From assembly GCF_003202435.1 (NCBI RefSeq), contig NZ_QJHK01000001.1, positions 124,001-188,000 on the forward strand: a stretch of 64,000 bases of DNA. The letters are read 5' to 3'. Position 1 is the stretch's first letter, and the number at the start of each line of letters is the position of its first letter. The translations under genes and the position numbers were made by a program. The notes below the pieces were generated by a model. That model made no database searches and had not been told where the DNA came from. It saw nothing but the letters and a program-made list of their open reading frames with translations. The stretch is from Flavobacterium cheongpyeongense (GTDB taxonomy: Bacteria; Bacteroidota; Bacteroidia; Flavobacteriales; Flavobacteriaceae). This document shows positions 1 through 8,668 of this stretch, in pieces.

Positions 1-471
1 AAAAACTTTTTTAATACTCTTATAATTGGCGATGGTGAAGAAAGACAAAGACTTGAAATGCTGGTAGATCAAAATGATTTAAGAAAAAATGTCTCTTTTT
101 TAGGAGCTATATATGACGAAGAAATTAATAGTGAAGCTTTGATGTATGCAGATCTTTGTGTTACTCCTGGAGAAATTGGCTTAACAGCTATTCATAGTTT
201 AGCATATGGTACTCCTGTTATTTCTCATGACAATCTAAATTTACAAATGCCAGAAGTAGAGTCTATTAGTAGAGGAGTAAATGGAGACTTATATAAGTAT
301 AGTAATTTAGAAGATTTGGCAAATGTGATTGAAAATTGGTTGTTAATAAAACCTATTAAAGACCAATCACTAGTCTCTAATTGTTATAAGGTAATTGATG
401 ATTATTATAATCCAGATTACCAGTTAAAAATTTTTGAATCAGTCTTGTGTAATCTAAAAATATATAAATGA
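1..471 (+). CDS. Glycosyltransferase family 1/4, C-terminal part (5' truncated)
   Basis: The reading frame is open from base 1, so the start lies outside the window. What remains is the C-terminal half of a GT-B glycosyltransferase. An early IIGDGEER segment is typical of the start of the Glycos_transf_1 (nucleotide-sugar binding) domain. A later segment around the ADLCVTPGEIGL motif has the spaced acidic residues of retaining GT4-like enzymes, followed by the usual AYGTPVISHD stretch. It probably transfers a sugar from a nucleotide donor during assembly of a surface polysaccharide repeat unit in the cytoplasm. The stop overlaps the next start as ATGA, so the two genes are translationally coupled. 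The sugar and linkage cannot be read from the sequence. The DNA here is strikingly AT-rich. Confidence 0.85.
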   Translation, partial: KNFFNTLIIGDGEERQRLEMLVDQNDLRKNVSFLGAIYDEEINSEALMYADLCVTPGEIGLTAIHSLAYGTPVISHDNLNLQMPEVESISRGVNGDLYKYSNLEDLANVIENWLLIKPIKDQSLVSNCYKVIDDYYNPDYQLKIFESVLCNLKIYK

Positions 472-1040
472 ATATTATTTTTAAATTAAAACAAAGTAAT
501 GAATTAGCCTTAATATATAGGTTTTTTAAAAGACTCTTTATTAAATATGTATATGGTTTAAAAAGAGTGCATAAAACATTTAATGTTGGTGGGAAATGTA
601 AAATAAGTAAAGATTTTGAGGCGGGTGAATATTCTTATGTCGGGAATAATTGTTTGATTTATCCTGGAGTTTCAATAGGAAGATATACTATGTTGGCGCA
701 AAATGTGCAGATAATTGGAGCAGATCATAATTATAATATACCAGGTTTGCCAACGACTTTTTCAGGTAGACCAAATTTAAAAAAGACTATAATTGGTAGG
801 GACGTATGGATCGGTGCTAATAGTATTATTATGGCTGGAATAAAAATTGGAGATGGAAGCATTATTGCTGCAGGTTCAGTCGTTACTAAAAATATAGATT
901 CATTTATCATAGTGGGTGGTGTTCCAGCTAGTTTTATAAGAAAACGTTTTAGCTCTATTGATGATGAATTATTGCATTTGGATATGCTAAATGGAAAAAC
1001 ATTAAAAAATATACGTAATAAACCAATAAGAATTGATTGA
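468..1040 (+). CDS. Hexapeptide-repeat (left-handed beta-helix) acyltransferase
   Basis: This 190-residue protein has irregular hexapeptide repeats (for example YVGNNCLIYPGVSIG and later IIGRDVWIGANSIIM) that fold as a left-handed beta-helix. It ends with the VVGGVPASFIRKR signature common to the maltose/serine O-acetyltransferase (WbbJ-like) superfamily. The ADHNY segment near residue 86 carries the likely catalytic histidine. Members transfer acetyl or similar groups from acyl-CoA to sugars of surface polysaccharides. It follows the glycosyltransferase with an ATGA overlap and is the first of three consecutive acyltransferases. Acceptor and acyl group are unknown. The family call is firm and the role in polysaccharide O-acetylation is inferred from context. 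Confidence 0.85.
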   Translation: MNIIFKLKQSNELALIYRFFKRLFIKYVYGLKRVHKTFNVGGKCKISKDFEAGEYSYVGNNCLIYPGVSIGRYTMLAQNVQIIGADHNYNIPGLPTTFSGRPNLKKTIIGRDVWIGANSIIMAGIKIGDGSIIAAGSVVTKNIDSFIIVGGVPASFIRKRFSSIDDELLHLDMLNGKTLKNIRNKPIRID

Positions 1041-1054
1041 TTAATTAATATATA

Positions 1055-1621
1055 ATGGACAAATATAAATCTATGAAATATCAAATTCCAAAATATATTG
1101 ATACAATTCCAAAATCTGATAAAGTTTATAGGTTAATTTGGCGTATCACTTCCTTGTTTTTGTTTAAACCCTTTTCGTTACCTTTTTTTAATGGCTGGCG
1201 AATTTTTTTGTTGAGAATTTTTGGGGCGAGTATTGGAAAAAATTGTGTTATTCATGCTTCAATTGATTTACCATCTCCTAAAAATTTAAAGCTAGGGTCG
1301 TTCTCAGCCTTAGGTCCTGGTGTTAAGTTTCATTTTGGAAAAACTATTATTGGAAACAAGGTTACTGTTTCCCAAAGGACATACTTATGTAGTGCTACAC
1401 ATGAAACTACATCAATAAATACACCTTTTGTGTCAGGTACTATAGTCATAAATGATTTTGCTTGGGTTGCAGCCGAAGCATTTATAATGACAAATGTTAC
1501 AATTGGAGAAGGAGCAATTGTAGGAGCTAGATCTGCTGTTTTTAAAGATGTAGATGATTGGACAATTATTGGAGGAAACCCTGCTAAATTTATTAAAAAA
1601 AGAATTGTTTATGATAAGTGA
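1055..1621 (+). CDS. WcaF-like polysaccharide O-acetyltransferase (first of a pair)
   Basis: This 188-residue protein resembles the putative colanic-acid acetyltransferase WcaF group. It has an N-terminal basic/hydrophobic stretch (RIFLLRIFGASIGKN), then hexapeptide repeats, a SATHET segment holding the likely catalytic histidine, and the C-terminal IIGGNPAKFIKKR signature. It would O-acetylate a sugar of the polysaccharide using acetyl-CoA. The start at 1055 gives the longest N-terminus; an in-frame ATG at 1073 is a reasonable alternative. Its 3' end overlaps the next gene by 11 bases. The next gene encodes a clear paralogue with the same domain order, which suggests a tandem duplication followed by divergence. 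Confidence 0.82.
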   Translation: MDKYKSMKYQIPKYIDTIPKSDKVYRLIWRITSLFLFKPFSLPFFNGWRIFLLRIFGASIGKNCVIHASIDLPSPKNLKLGSFSALGPGVKFHFGKTIIGNKVTVSQRTYLCSATHETTSINTPFVSGTIVINDFAWVAAEAFIMTNVTIGEGAIVGARSAVFKDVDDWTIIGGNPAKFIKKRIVYDK

Positions 1622-2168
1622 TGATTTTATTCCTGTACAAACAACACCTTTTGATAAAAAGACAAAAATCAAAATTCATCTTTGGAAATTGATAAATAAA
1701 ACTATATTTAGAATTTTTCCAAATCAAATTAAAAAACCAAGAATTTTTTTATTACGTTTATTTGGTGCTAAATTAGCGGAAACAGTAAATATTAATAGAA
1801 AATCAAATATAGAATTACCTTGGAATTTAAAAATGGGACACCTTTCTAGTTTGGGAGAAAATTCTTGGATATATTGTTTAGATAAAATCGAAATTGGTCA
1901 AAAATGTTGCATAGGTAAAGACGTATACTTAATTACGGGTAGTCATTCAATTGAATCTGTAAATTTTAATATGACTACAAAGCCGATAATAATTAATGAT
2001 GGATGCTGGATAGCAACTGGAAGTTATGTTCTTGCTGGTGTTATATTAGAAAGGTTTTCTGTGATAGGAGCAAAATCAATTGTGATTAAAAACACAGAAG
2101 AATTTGATGTTGTAGCTGGAAATCCAGCCAGATTTATAAAAAAAAGAGAATTTAAAAATATAAAATAG
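1611..2168 (+). CDS. WcaF-like polysaccharide O-acetyltransferase (second of a pair)
   Basis: This 185-residue paralogue of the upstream enzyme shares the IFLLRLFGAKL stretch, hexapeptide repeats, a GSHSIES segment with the presumed catalytic histidine, and a C-terminal VAGNPARFIKKRE signature. The frame stays open upstream to 1554, but that extension lies wholly inside the preceding gene. The ATG at 1611 starts a protein that aligns with its neighbour, so I use it; this makes an 11-base overlap. It probably adds an acetyl group at a different sugar or position from its paralogue. The gene ends one base before the next start, at the point where base composition changes sharply. Confidence 0.82.
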   Translation: MISDDFIPVQTTPFDKKTKIKIHLWKLINKTIFRIFPNQIKKPRIFLLRLFGAKLAETVNINRKSNIELPWNLKMGHLSSLGENSWIYCLDKIEIGQKCCIGKDVYLITGSHSIESVNFNMTTKPIIINDGCWIATGSYVLAGVILERFSVIGAKSIVIKNTEEFDVVAGNPARFIKKREFKNIK

Positions 2169-2169
2169 A

Positions 2170-2994
2170 ATGATCTCAATATTAATCCTCACTAAAAACG
2201 AAGAACAAGATTTACCGGGCTGTTTAGCATCAGTAACCTGGAGCGATGACATTCATGTATTTGATTCTTTTAGTGATGACCGAACTGTTGAAATTGCTCA
2301 GGATGCCGGGGCGATTATCACACAGCGTGTTTTTGATAACTGGTCAGCACATCAAAACTGGGGTTTGGCAAATATAAAATTTAAATACCCATGGGTACTT
2401 TATATAGATGCAGATGAACGGGTTTCAGAATCTTTGTTAAATGCAATAATGGCTCTCAAGCCAGATATGGACACTAAATTTGTTGCCTATGAACTTAGAA
2501 GAAGGGATTTTGCATGGAATGGAAAATGGCTAAAACATGCCCAAATGTCTCCTTTTTATTTAAGACTGTTCCGTCCTGACAAAATGCGCTATGAAAGATT
2601 AGTTAATCCGGTTTCTATTCCGGATGGTCCTATTAGTAAAATTGAAGGTTTCTTGGATCATTATCCTTTTAGTAAAGGATTCCGATTCTGGATTCAGCGA
2701 CATTTAAGCTATGCAGATATGGAAGCACTAACAAGGGTAAAAGATTTGGATTCAGGTATTGATTTTTCTTTAAAAAAAGCCTTGTTCAGCAAGGATTTTA
2801 CAGAAAAAAGATACCATCAAAAGGGGTTGTTTTACAAACTACCGGGACGTCCTTTTATAAAGTGGTTTTATATGGTTATTATAAGGAGAGCATTCTTAGA
2901 CGGAAGTACTGGTGTTACTTATGCAACCTTACAATCTATTTATGAGTACTTTATTGTGCTGAAGAGCAATGAGCTTCTGGCAAAAAGAAAATAA
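2170..2994 (+). CDS. GT2 glycosyltransferase, WaaE/KdtX-like
   Basis: This 274-residue inverting GT-A enzyme opens with ISILILTKNEEQDLPGCLAS, has the DSFSDDRTVEIA segment, and carries a YIDADERVS motif (about residue 77) matching the DxD nucleotide-sugar/metal site. The overall pattern, with a conserved LxHYPF-like segment and a basic C-terminal half, matches the WaaE/KdtX glycosyltransferases of lipopolysaccharide core and exopolysaccharide loci. It acts in the cytoplasm at the inner membrane. The gene starts one base after the previous stop, so it is in the same transcription unit although it is visibly richer in G+C than the acetyltransferase genes. Donor and acceptor are unknown. Confidence 0.88.
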   Translation: MISILILTKNEEQDLPGCLASVTWSDDIHVFDSFSDDRTVEIAQDAGAIITQRVFDNWSAHQNWGLANIKFKYPWVLYIDADERVSESLLNAIMALKPDMDTKFVAYELRRRDFAWNGKWLKHAQMSPFYLRLFRPDKMRYERLVNPVSIPDGPISKIEGFLDHYPFSKGFRFWIQRHLSYADMEALTRVKDLDSGIDFSLKKALFSKDFTEKRYHQKGLFYKLPGRPFIKWFYMVIIRRAFLDGSTGVTYATLQSIYEYFIVLKSNELLAKRK

Positions 2995-3015
2995 TATTTC
3001 ATTTAATTTTAATCT

Positions 3016-3762
3016 ATGAAAGTCTCCGTTATCACAATCTGTTACAATCGAAAAGCAACTATCGGACAGTCAGTAAAAAGTGTTTTAGCTCAGGATTATA
3101 CTGATATAGAATATATTGTTATTGATGGGAATTCTACAGACGGTACTCAGGATATTATTCAGTCTTTTGGAGATAAAATCACTACATATATATCTGAACC
3201 AGACAAAGGCATGTACGATGCAATCAATAAAGGATTTGCCTTAGCGACAGGAGAGGTGGTTGGCCTTATGCACTCTGATGATGTTTTTTATGATAACTGC
3301 GTAGTTTCCAAAATTGTAGAAGCTTTTAAAAATAATCCGGACACTGATGCTATTTATGGAGATGGAATCTATGTAACGAACGATCAGGATGAAAAAATAG
3401 TCAGAAACCGTATTGGAGGTGCATACGATTATAAAAAACTGAAAAAAGGCTGGCTGCCGTTACACCCAACGGTATACATCAGGAAAGCAACTATAAACAG
3501 ACTGGGGAATTATGATCTTAATTTCAAGATTGCTTCCGATACTGAATTTTTATTACGGTATTTGTTCAAATATAAAATAAATATTTTGTATCTTAATACT
3601 TACATTGTAAAAATGAGGATGGGAGGAATGAGTACGAGTTATAAAAGAGCCCTTGAGGTACTGAAAGAAGATTACAGGATTTATAAGTATCATAATTTAG
3701 CTCCCCTGTCGGTAGTTTTTCAGAAAAAAATGATCGCAGTTATGCAGTATATAAAAAAGTAA
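3016..3762 (+). CDS. GT2 glycosyltransferase, WcaA/colanic-acid type
   Basis: This is a single-domain GT-A family 2 enzyme of 248 residues. It has the N-terminal VSVITICYNRKATIGQS strand-loop, IDGNSTDGTQDII, the EPDKGMYDAINKG segment, and MHSDDVF as the DxD-like site (about residue 90). This combination is characteristic of the WcaA-like glycosyltransferases common in Bacteroidota capsule loci. It presumably adds one sugar of the repeat unit on the lipid carrier. The gap to the preceding gene is only 21 bases and it is followed by the initiating transferase, so it belongs to the same operon. Sugar specificity cannot be inferred. Confidence 0.88.
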   Translation: MKVSVITICYNRKATIGQSVKSVLAQDYTDIEYIVIDGNSTDGTQDIIQSFGDKITTYISEPDKGMYDAINKGFALATGEVVGLMHSDDVFYDNCVVSKIVEAFKNNPDTDAIYGDGIYVTNDQDEKIVRNRIGGAYDYKKLKKGWLPLHPTVYIRKATINRLGNYDLNFKIASDTEFLLRYLFKYKINILYLNTYIVKMRMGGMSTSYKRALEVLKEDYRIYKYHNLAPLSVVFQKKMIAVMQYIKK

Positions 3763-3802
3763 GAATGTTAGTAAGGAAAAATAAAATTATTTTTGGAGAT
3801 TT

Positions 3803-5221
3803 ATGAAGATTTTAGATGCATTATCACGTCATCGCTTTTCCCGCTATTTTAAACTTTTATTTGTAGTATGGGATGTAATTCTTTTAAATTTTGCCATTGT
3901 ATTATCAGCATGGCTGCGATTTGGGAATCTGGAGAAACTTTTTCTTAAGGAGGTACAAACGGTTTCTTTTCTATCCAATTTAATCTGGATAGCTTTGTTA
4001 TTGCGTAATGATGCCTATCGTATTGTACGAATTGAACCTTTAGAATCTATTATAAAGCGTACAACAAAAAAGTTCATATTTCACATTGCCTTAATTGCTT
4101 TTTTTGTCCTTTTTTTGAAATATTCGCAAATTTCCAGGCTTCGTTTAGTGTACTTTTATACTCTTTTCTTTGTACTGTTAATGTTTTCTCGCTTTTTATC
4201 GATGGAACTTTTAAAATATATTCGTTCTAAAGGGTATAATTTTAAAAATGTTATTATTGTTGGGGCAAATGATGCGGGTGAACGAATTCGCAGAACTTTA
4301 TCCAGAGACTTGACTTATGGTTACCGTTTTTTAGGTTTTTTTGATGAAAAAGTAGATCCTTTCGCCTTCATCTCTTCACCGGTATTGGGTGGATTTAGCG
4401 ATGTAGAAAAGTATTTGATAAACAATGAGGTTGACGAAATGTATGTTGCATTACATATTGATAATGTTAATGTCATAAGCAATCTGATAAAAATATGTGA
4501 ACACCACATGGTTCGGATTAAATTTATACCCGATTTTCAGTTGTATACAAAATCGAGTAAAGTTGAAATTTCCTTTTATGACAACACACCTGTATTAATG
4601 TTTCGAACAGAGCCTCTGGAATACACTGTGAATAGATTGTTAAAAAAGGCATTTGATATTGTGTTTTCTCTTGGGGTAATACTTTTGATTTTTCCGTGGC
4701 TGTTTCCGATCATAACGATTCTGATTAAAATTGAATCGCCTGGTCCGGTCTTTTTTAAGCAGGAGCGCTCAGGGCGTGACAATGAATCTTTTTTTTGCTG
4801 GAAATTCAGAAGCATGCGGGTTAACAAGCTGGCTGATAAATTGCAGGCAGGAAAAGGGGATGCGCGTATTACAAGATTTGGGGCTTTTATGCGAAAAACG
4901 AGCATAGATGAGTTGCCTCAGTTTTTTAACGTTTTTTTGGGGGATATGTCAGTAGTGGGGCCCCGACCACACATGGTCAATCATACAAAACAATATACAG
5001 ATTTAATAGGGAATTATCTGGTGAGACAATATACCAAACCGGGCATTACGGGCTGGGCTCAGGTTAACGGTTATCGTGGTGAAACAAGAGAATTAATTGA
5101 TATGCAAAACAGGGTAGAATATGATATTTGGTATATTGAAAACTGGAGTATTTTATTGGATATAAAAATTGTTATTAAGACGGTTGTCAATATATTTAAA
5201 GGAGAAGAGAATGCGTATTAA
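3803..5221 (+). CDS. Undecaprenyl-phosphate phosphosugar transferase (WcaJ-like initiating enzyme)
   Basis: This enzyme starts repeat-unit synthesis by moving a sugar-1-phosphate from a nucleotide sugar to undecaprenyl phosphate. Its 472 residues have four or five hydrophobic helices within residues 1-140, a Rossmann-like CoA-binding domain (VIIVGANDAGERIRRTL, about 150-165), and a C-terminal bacterial sugar transferase domain. That domain begins with RLLKKAFDIVFSLGV and contains a membrane hairpin, ESPGPVFFKQERSG, the KFRSM segment, TSIDELPQF, VGPRPHM and GITGWAQVNG. Length and order match the polyisoprenyl-phosphate hexose-1-phosphate transferase family. It precedes the export genes by about 100 bases. 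The donor is likely UDP-glucose or UDP-galactose, which is inference. Confidence 0.92.
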   Translation: MKILDALSRHRFSRYFKLLFVVWDVILLNFAIVLSAWLRFGNLEKLFLKEVQTVSFLSNLIWIALLLRNDAYRIVRIEPLESIIKRTTKKFIFHIALIAFFVLFLKYSQISRLRLVYFYTLFFVLLMFSRFLSMELLKYIRSKGYNFKNVIIVGANDAGERIRRTLSRDLTYGYRFLGFFDEKVDPFAFISSPVLGGFSDVEKYLINNEVDEMYVALHIDNVNVISNLIKICEHHMVRIKFIPDFQLYTKSSKVEISFYDNTPVLMFRTEPLEYTVNRLLKKAFDIVFSLGVILLIFPWLFPIITILIKIESPGPVFFKQERSGRDNESFFCWKFRSMRVNKLADKLQAGKGDARITRFGAFMRKTSIDELPQFFNVFLGDMSVVGPRPHMVNHTKQYTDLIGNYLVRQYTKPGITGWAQVNGYRGETRELIDMQNRVEYDIWYIENWSILLDIKIVIKTVVNIFKGEENAY

Positions 5222-5308
5222 AATAAAAAAAGCTTGTATTTACTAATTAATTTAACATTTTAATTGACAGATGAATAATCCAATAGTAGAAAACTTAACT
5301 GGTATGCT

Positions 5309-5316
5309 TATATTTG
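5309..5316 (+). promoter_or_regulatory. Possible -7 promoter element upstream of the export lipoprotein gene
   Basis: TATATTTG matches the Bacteroidota -7 consensus TAnnTTTG and lies 21 bases before the ATG at 5338. No clear TTTG -33 box stands at the usual distance, so this may be a weak internal promoter for the export genes or a chance match. Confidence 0.3.
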
Positions 5317-5337
5317 CCGCATAAAACCTTACTTCTA

Positions 5338-6129
5338 ATGAACCATTATTTTTTAAATTTTATCCAGAAAAGTACATTTCTTTTGCTAATCTCATTATTT
5401 TTTTCCTGTGCATCTAAAAAAAATATTGTGTATTATCAAAATATTCAAGGTATTGATACCTCACAAAATAGTGCTTCCTATGAAGTAAAAATTCAGCCAG
5501 ATGATTTATTAACGATAATAGTTTCTGCTGAGGATCCGGAAATAGCCATTCCTTTTAACTTGACAACAGTTGCCGTTTCGGGTTTAGGTAAACCTGATTT
5601 AGCAACAGGTCAGCAAACCATTCAGTCTTATTTGGTGGATAGAAATGGAAACATTGAATTCCCTGTTTTAGGCAAGTTACAGATTGGAGGTTTAACCAGA
5701 TCGGAAGTAATGCAACTCTTAAAAGAAAGGATAGGAGTGTATATTAAAAATCCAATTATTAACCTGCGAATCGTGAATTTTAAAATTTCGTTACAGGGAG
5801 AGGTGGGGATACCGGGAACCTATTCTGTAGCTTCAGAGAGGGTTACGCTAATTGAAGCTTTAAGTATGGCAAAAGATTTAACTATTTATGGCAGGAGAAA
5901 CAACATTTTGGTTATTAGGGAAATTAACGGGATTAAATCTTATAATAGGGTAGATATTACAAAAGCAGATTTCATCAATTCTCCCTTTTATTATCTGGCA
6001 CAAAACGATGTCATTTACGTAGAACCTAATAACGTAAGAGTAAATGCATCTGCAGTAGGGCCTAATACTTCGGTAATCATTTCTGCGATTTCTATTTTAA
6101 TATCACTTTCGGTAATCCTTTTTAAATAA
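5338..6129 (+). CDS. Polysaccharide export lipoprotein (Wza/BexD family)
   Basis: This outer-membrane export channel subunit moves the finished polysaccharide across the outer membrane with the Wzc-type partner encoded next. A lipoprotein signal peptide ends in LLISLFFSC, with the lipidated cysteine near residue 24. The poly_export domain follows (VKIQPDDLLTIIVSA, IQSYLVDRNGNIEFPVLGKL). Then comes an SLBB-type domain (ISLQGEVGIPGTYSV, LIEALSMAKDL) and a hydrophobic C-terminal helix. The frame is open from 5314 with a TTG, but the ATG at 5338 gives a standard lipoprotein signal and is preferred. The gap to the Wzc gene is 19 bases. Confidence 0.9.
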   Translation: MNHYFLNFIQKSTFLLLISLFFSCASKKNIVYYQNIQGIDTSQNSASYEVKIQPDDLLTIIVSAEDPEIAIPFNLTTVAVSGLGKPDLATGQQTIQSYLVDRNGNIEFPVLGKLQIGGLTRSEVMQLLKERIGVYIKNPIINLRIVNFKISLQGEVGIPGTYSVASERVTLIEALSMAKDLTIYGRRNNILVIREINGIKSYNRVDITKADFINSPFYYLAQNDVIYVEPNNVRVNASAVGPNTSVIISAISILISLSVILFK

Positions 6130-6148
6130 AACTGATAAACAAAGACAA

Positions 6149-8545
6149 ATGCAAGATTTTTATAATGATGAAGTTGAAGGAGAAATCAATGACGTAAATC
6201 TTAGGGAGCAGCTTGATAAATATGTAGTGCACTGGAAATGGTTTGTTCTAAGTGTTTTCCTGTGTTTGGTTTTTGCGTTTTTGTATTTAAGATATACGGC
6301 TCCAAGCTACGAGGCCAGTACTTCCATACTCGTAAAAGACGAAAAAAAAGGAGGGATGCTCTCAGAATTATCTGCGTTTTCAGACTTAGGATTAGGAGGA
6401 GGTTCTGTTAATAACGTGGATAACGAGATTGAAATTCTAAAATCCAGGACCTTAGTAGAGTCAACGGTAAAAAGGCTCAATTTAAATATCTCCCTTCAGG
6501 TTGAAGGAAATGTAGTAGATCGGGATATTTATGGGGATAGCCCTATTAGTATTTATTTTCTTAATAAAACAGAGCTGTTTGATGAGGCAAATGTAACTTT
6601 AAAACTGGATCTGTTATCGGATGATGGTTTCGCTTTAGAAAATGCAAAAGTTGATGAAGATGAGGTAGAAAACGTTATTTTGTCATCTAAAAAGCAATTT
6701 AAATTTGGTGAAAAAATCCCTACGAGTATAGGCGTATTAATTATTAGTAAGACTGCGTTTTACAAACAAAATTACATTGGAAAAGATAAGCCAATACGAA
6801 TTATAATTAGCCCATTAGAAAGTGTGACTGCCAGTTTTAGAAATAAATTAAGTGTCGAGCCTATTAGTAAAACCAGCAGCGTAGTAAATGTCTCTATAAC
6901 CGATCCGGTTCAGGAAAAAGCAGAAGATTTTCTGGACACTATGATTCAGATTTACAATGCAGATGCTGCTGAAGATAAAAATTTTATCTCTGAAAACACC
7001 TCTAAATTTATTTCAGAACGTCTGGCCTTAATTACAGAGGAATTAGGTGGTGTAGAACAGGATGTAGAAACTTTTAAGAAGGCCAATAGACTAACAGATA
7101 TAGAGTCTGAGGCAAAGCTTTTTATTCAAGGATCAAACGACTATGATAAAAAAGGGGTTGAAACTGAAATTCAATTGAATGTAGTTTCGTCTTTGCTTGA
7201 TTTTATAAAAAAAAGTACCAATGCTGATTTACTGCCTACTAATATTATAACAGATAACGGTGCAGGAGGCTTAATTTCTTCTTATAATCAACTGGTTTTA
7301 GAGCGTAACCGGATTTTAAAGTCGGCGACGACTGAAAATCCTTCGGTAATAAAATTAGATACGCAAATTTCATCACTGAAAGCAAATGTTGCCACAAGTT
7401 TAAGGAGAATGCAGTCGAATTTACAAATTCAAAATCGTGATTTAAAAAGTCAGGAAAGCATCCTGAATAGTAAAATTGGTAAAATTCCGGTACAGGAACG
7501 TCAGTTCAGAGTGATTGCGAGACAACAGAAAGTAAAAGAAGAATTGTATTTGTATTTATTACAAAAGCGTGAAGAAACAGCTATTTCATTGGCTGCTACA
7601 GAACCCAATGCGAGAGTTATAGATGTTGCAAAGGCGAATAAAGTTCCTGTAAGCCCAAAGAAAAAAATTGTTTATCTTGCCGGATTGTTAATAGGTCTTT
7701 TAATCCCTTTTGGAATCATATACGGTCATGATTTATTGGATACCAAGATCAAAAGCAGATTGGATTTGGAAGGTAAAACACCAATACCTTTTATTGGTGA
7801 TATTCCTACTTCTGATGATACTTATGAATTAATCAAGGCAGATAGCAGGACAAGCTCTGCTGAGGCTGTAAGGATCGTCAGGACAAATCTTGAGTTTATG
7901 CTGACAAAAGTCCCTGAGGGTATGGCGAAAACTATTTTTGTAACCTCTACTTTTCCTGCAGAGGGTAAAACTCTTGTTTCTGTAAACCTAGCTGCTACAT
8001 TTGCATTGTCTGGAAGAAAAGTTTTATTGGTAGGAATGGACATCAGAAATCCTAAATTTATGGATTATTTTGCGATGCCAAATTTTGGATTAACAAATTA
8101 TCTGTCCTCAAACGACACAGATGTAAACAAGTATATCATCAAACACAATGATTACGACAATTTCTATATATTGCCTTCGGGTGTGATTCCTCCTAATCCT
8201 GTAGAGTTATTGATGGGTAAAAATGTAGATAAGCTTTTTGATATATTAAAAAAAGAATACGATTATATCATTGTGGATACAGCTCCGGTAAGCCTAGTAG
8301 CAGATACCTTGCTGGTCGCCAAAAATGCGGATACTTTTGTATATGTGATGCGTGCCAATGTTTTAGAAAAGCGTATGCTGTCTATTGCAAATACTTTTTA
8401 CAAGGAGAAAAAATTACCAAATATGTGTATAGTACTTAATGATACTGATTCAACCAAAGGGTATGGTTATGGGTATGGATATGGAGTTAAAGTTGATAAA
8501 AAACCATGGTTTAGCTTTAATAAAATCAAAAAAGATATAAGTTAA
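6149..8545 (+). CDS. Wzc-type polysaccharide co-polymerase / BY-kinase
   Basis: This 798-residue inner-membrane protein controls polymerisation and export of the polysaccharide and is predicted to autophosphorylate on tyrosines. It has a Wzz domain with a first membrane helix near residues 30-50, a long periplasmic coiled-coil region with the GNVR-type RQFRVIARQQKVKEELY segment, and a second helix (KIVYLAGLLIGLLIPFG). The C-terminal cytoplasmic kinase has Walker A FPAEGKTLVSVNLA, a Walker A'-like LLVGMDIRNPK, and Walker B YDYIIVDTAP. The C-terminus has a Gly-Tyr run (YGYGYGYG), the expected tyrosine cluster. Walker A' has GMD where DAD is usual. A PHP phosphatase gene lies just beyond the terminator, a likely antagonist. 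Confidence 0.93.
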   Translation: MQDFYNDEVEGEINDVNLREQLDKYVVHWKWFVLSVFLCLVFAFLYLRYTAPSYEASTSILVKDEKKGGMLSELSAFSDLGLGGGSVNNVDNEIEILKSRTLVESTVKRLNLNISLQVEGNVVDRDIYGDSPISIYFLNKTELFDEANVTLKLDLLSDDGFALENAKVDEDEVENVILSSKKQFKFGEKIPTSIGVLIISKTAFYKQNYIGKDKPIRIIISPLESVTASFRNKLSVEPISKTSSVVNVSITDPVQEKAEDFLDTMIQIYNADAAEDKNFISENTSKFISERLALITEELGGVEQDVETFKKANRLTDIESEAKLFIQGSNDYDKKGVETEIQLNVVSSLLDFIKKSTNADLLPTNIITDNGAGGLISSYNQLVLERNRILKSATTENPSVIKLDTQISSLKANVATSLRRMQSNLQIQNRDLKSQESILNSKIGKIPVQERQFRVIARQQKVKEELYLYLLQKREETAISLAATEPNARVIDVAKANKVPVSPKKKIVYLAGLLIGLLIPFGIIYGHDLLDTKIKSRLDLEGKTPIPFIGDIPTSDDTYELIKADSRTSSAEAVRIVRTNLEFMLTKVPEGMAKTIFVTSTFPAEGKTLVSVNLAATFALSGRKVLLVGMDIRNPKFMDYFAMPNFGLTNYLSSNDTDVNKYIIKHNDYDNFYILPSGVIPPNPVELLMGKNVDKLFDILKKEYDYIIVDTAPVSLVADTLLVAKNADTFVYVMRANVLEKRMLSIANTFYKEKKLPNMCIVLNDTDSTKGYGYGYGYGVKVDKKPWFSFNKIKKDIS

Positions 8546-8569
8546 AATTTAAATCCGTTTCTTTAAACA

Positions 8570-8603
8570 AAAAAAGGTTCAAATTTTTTTGAACCTTTTT
8601 TTT
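8570..8603. terminator. Bidirectional intrinsic terminator
   Basis: A 14-base perfect inverted repeat around GGTTCAAA/TTTGAACC, flanked by A and T runs, sits between the convergent Wzc and phosphatase genes and can terminate transcription in both directions. Confidence 0.85.
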
Positions 8604-8668
8604 GTTTATTGGTATGCCGGTATAAAAAACAAGCGAATTTTATTAGGCTGTTGAATACATAATCAGTA

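Noticed and set aside
8461..8490. Gly-Tyr codon run as a possible sequencing or assembly artefact
   Set aside because: The frame continues normally afterwards and Tyr-rich C-termini are expected in BY-kinases.
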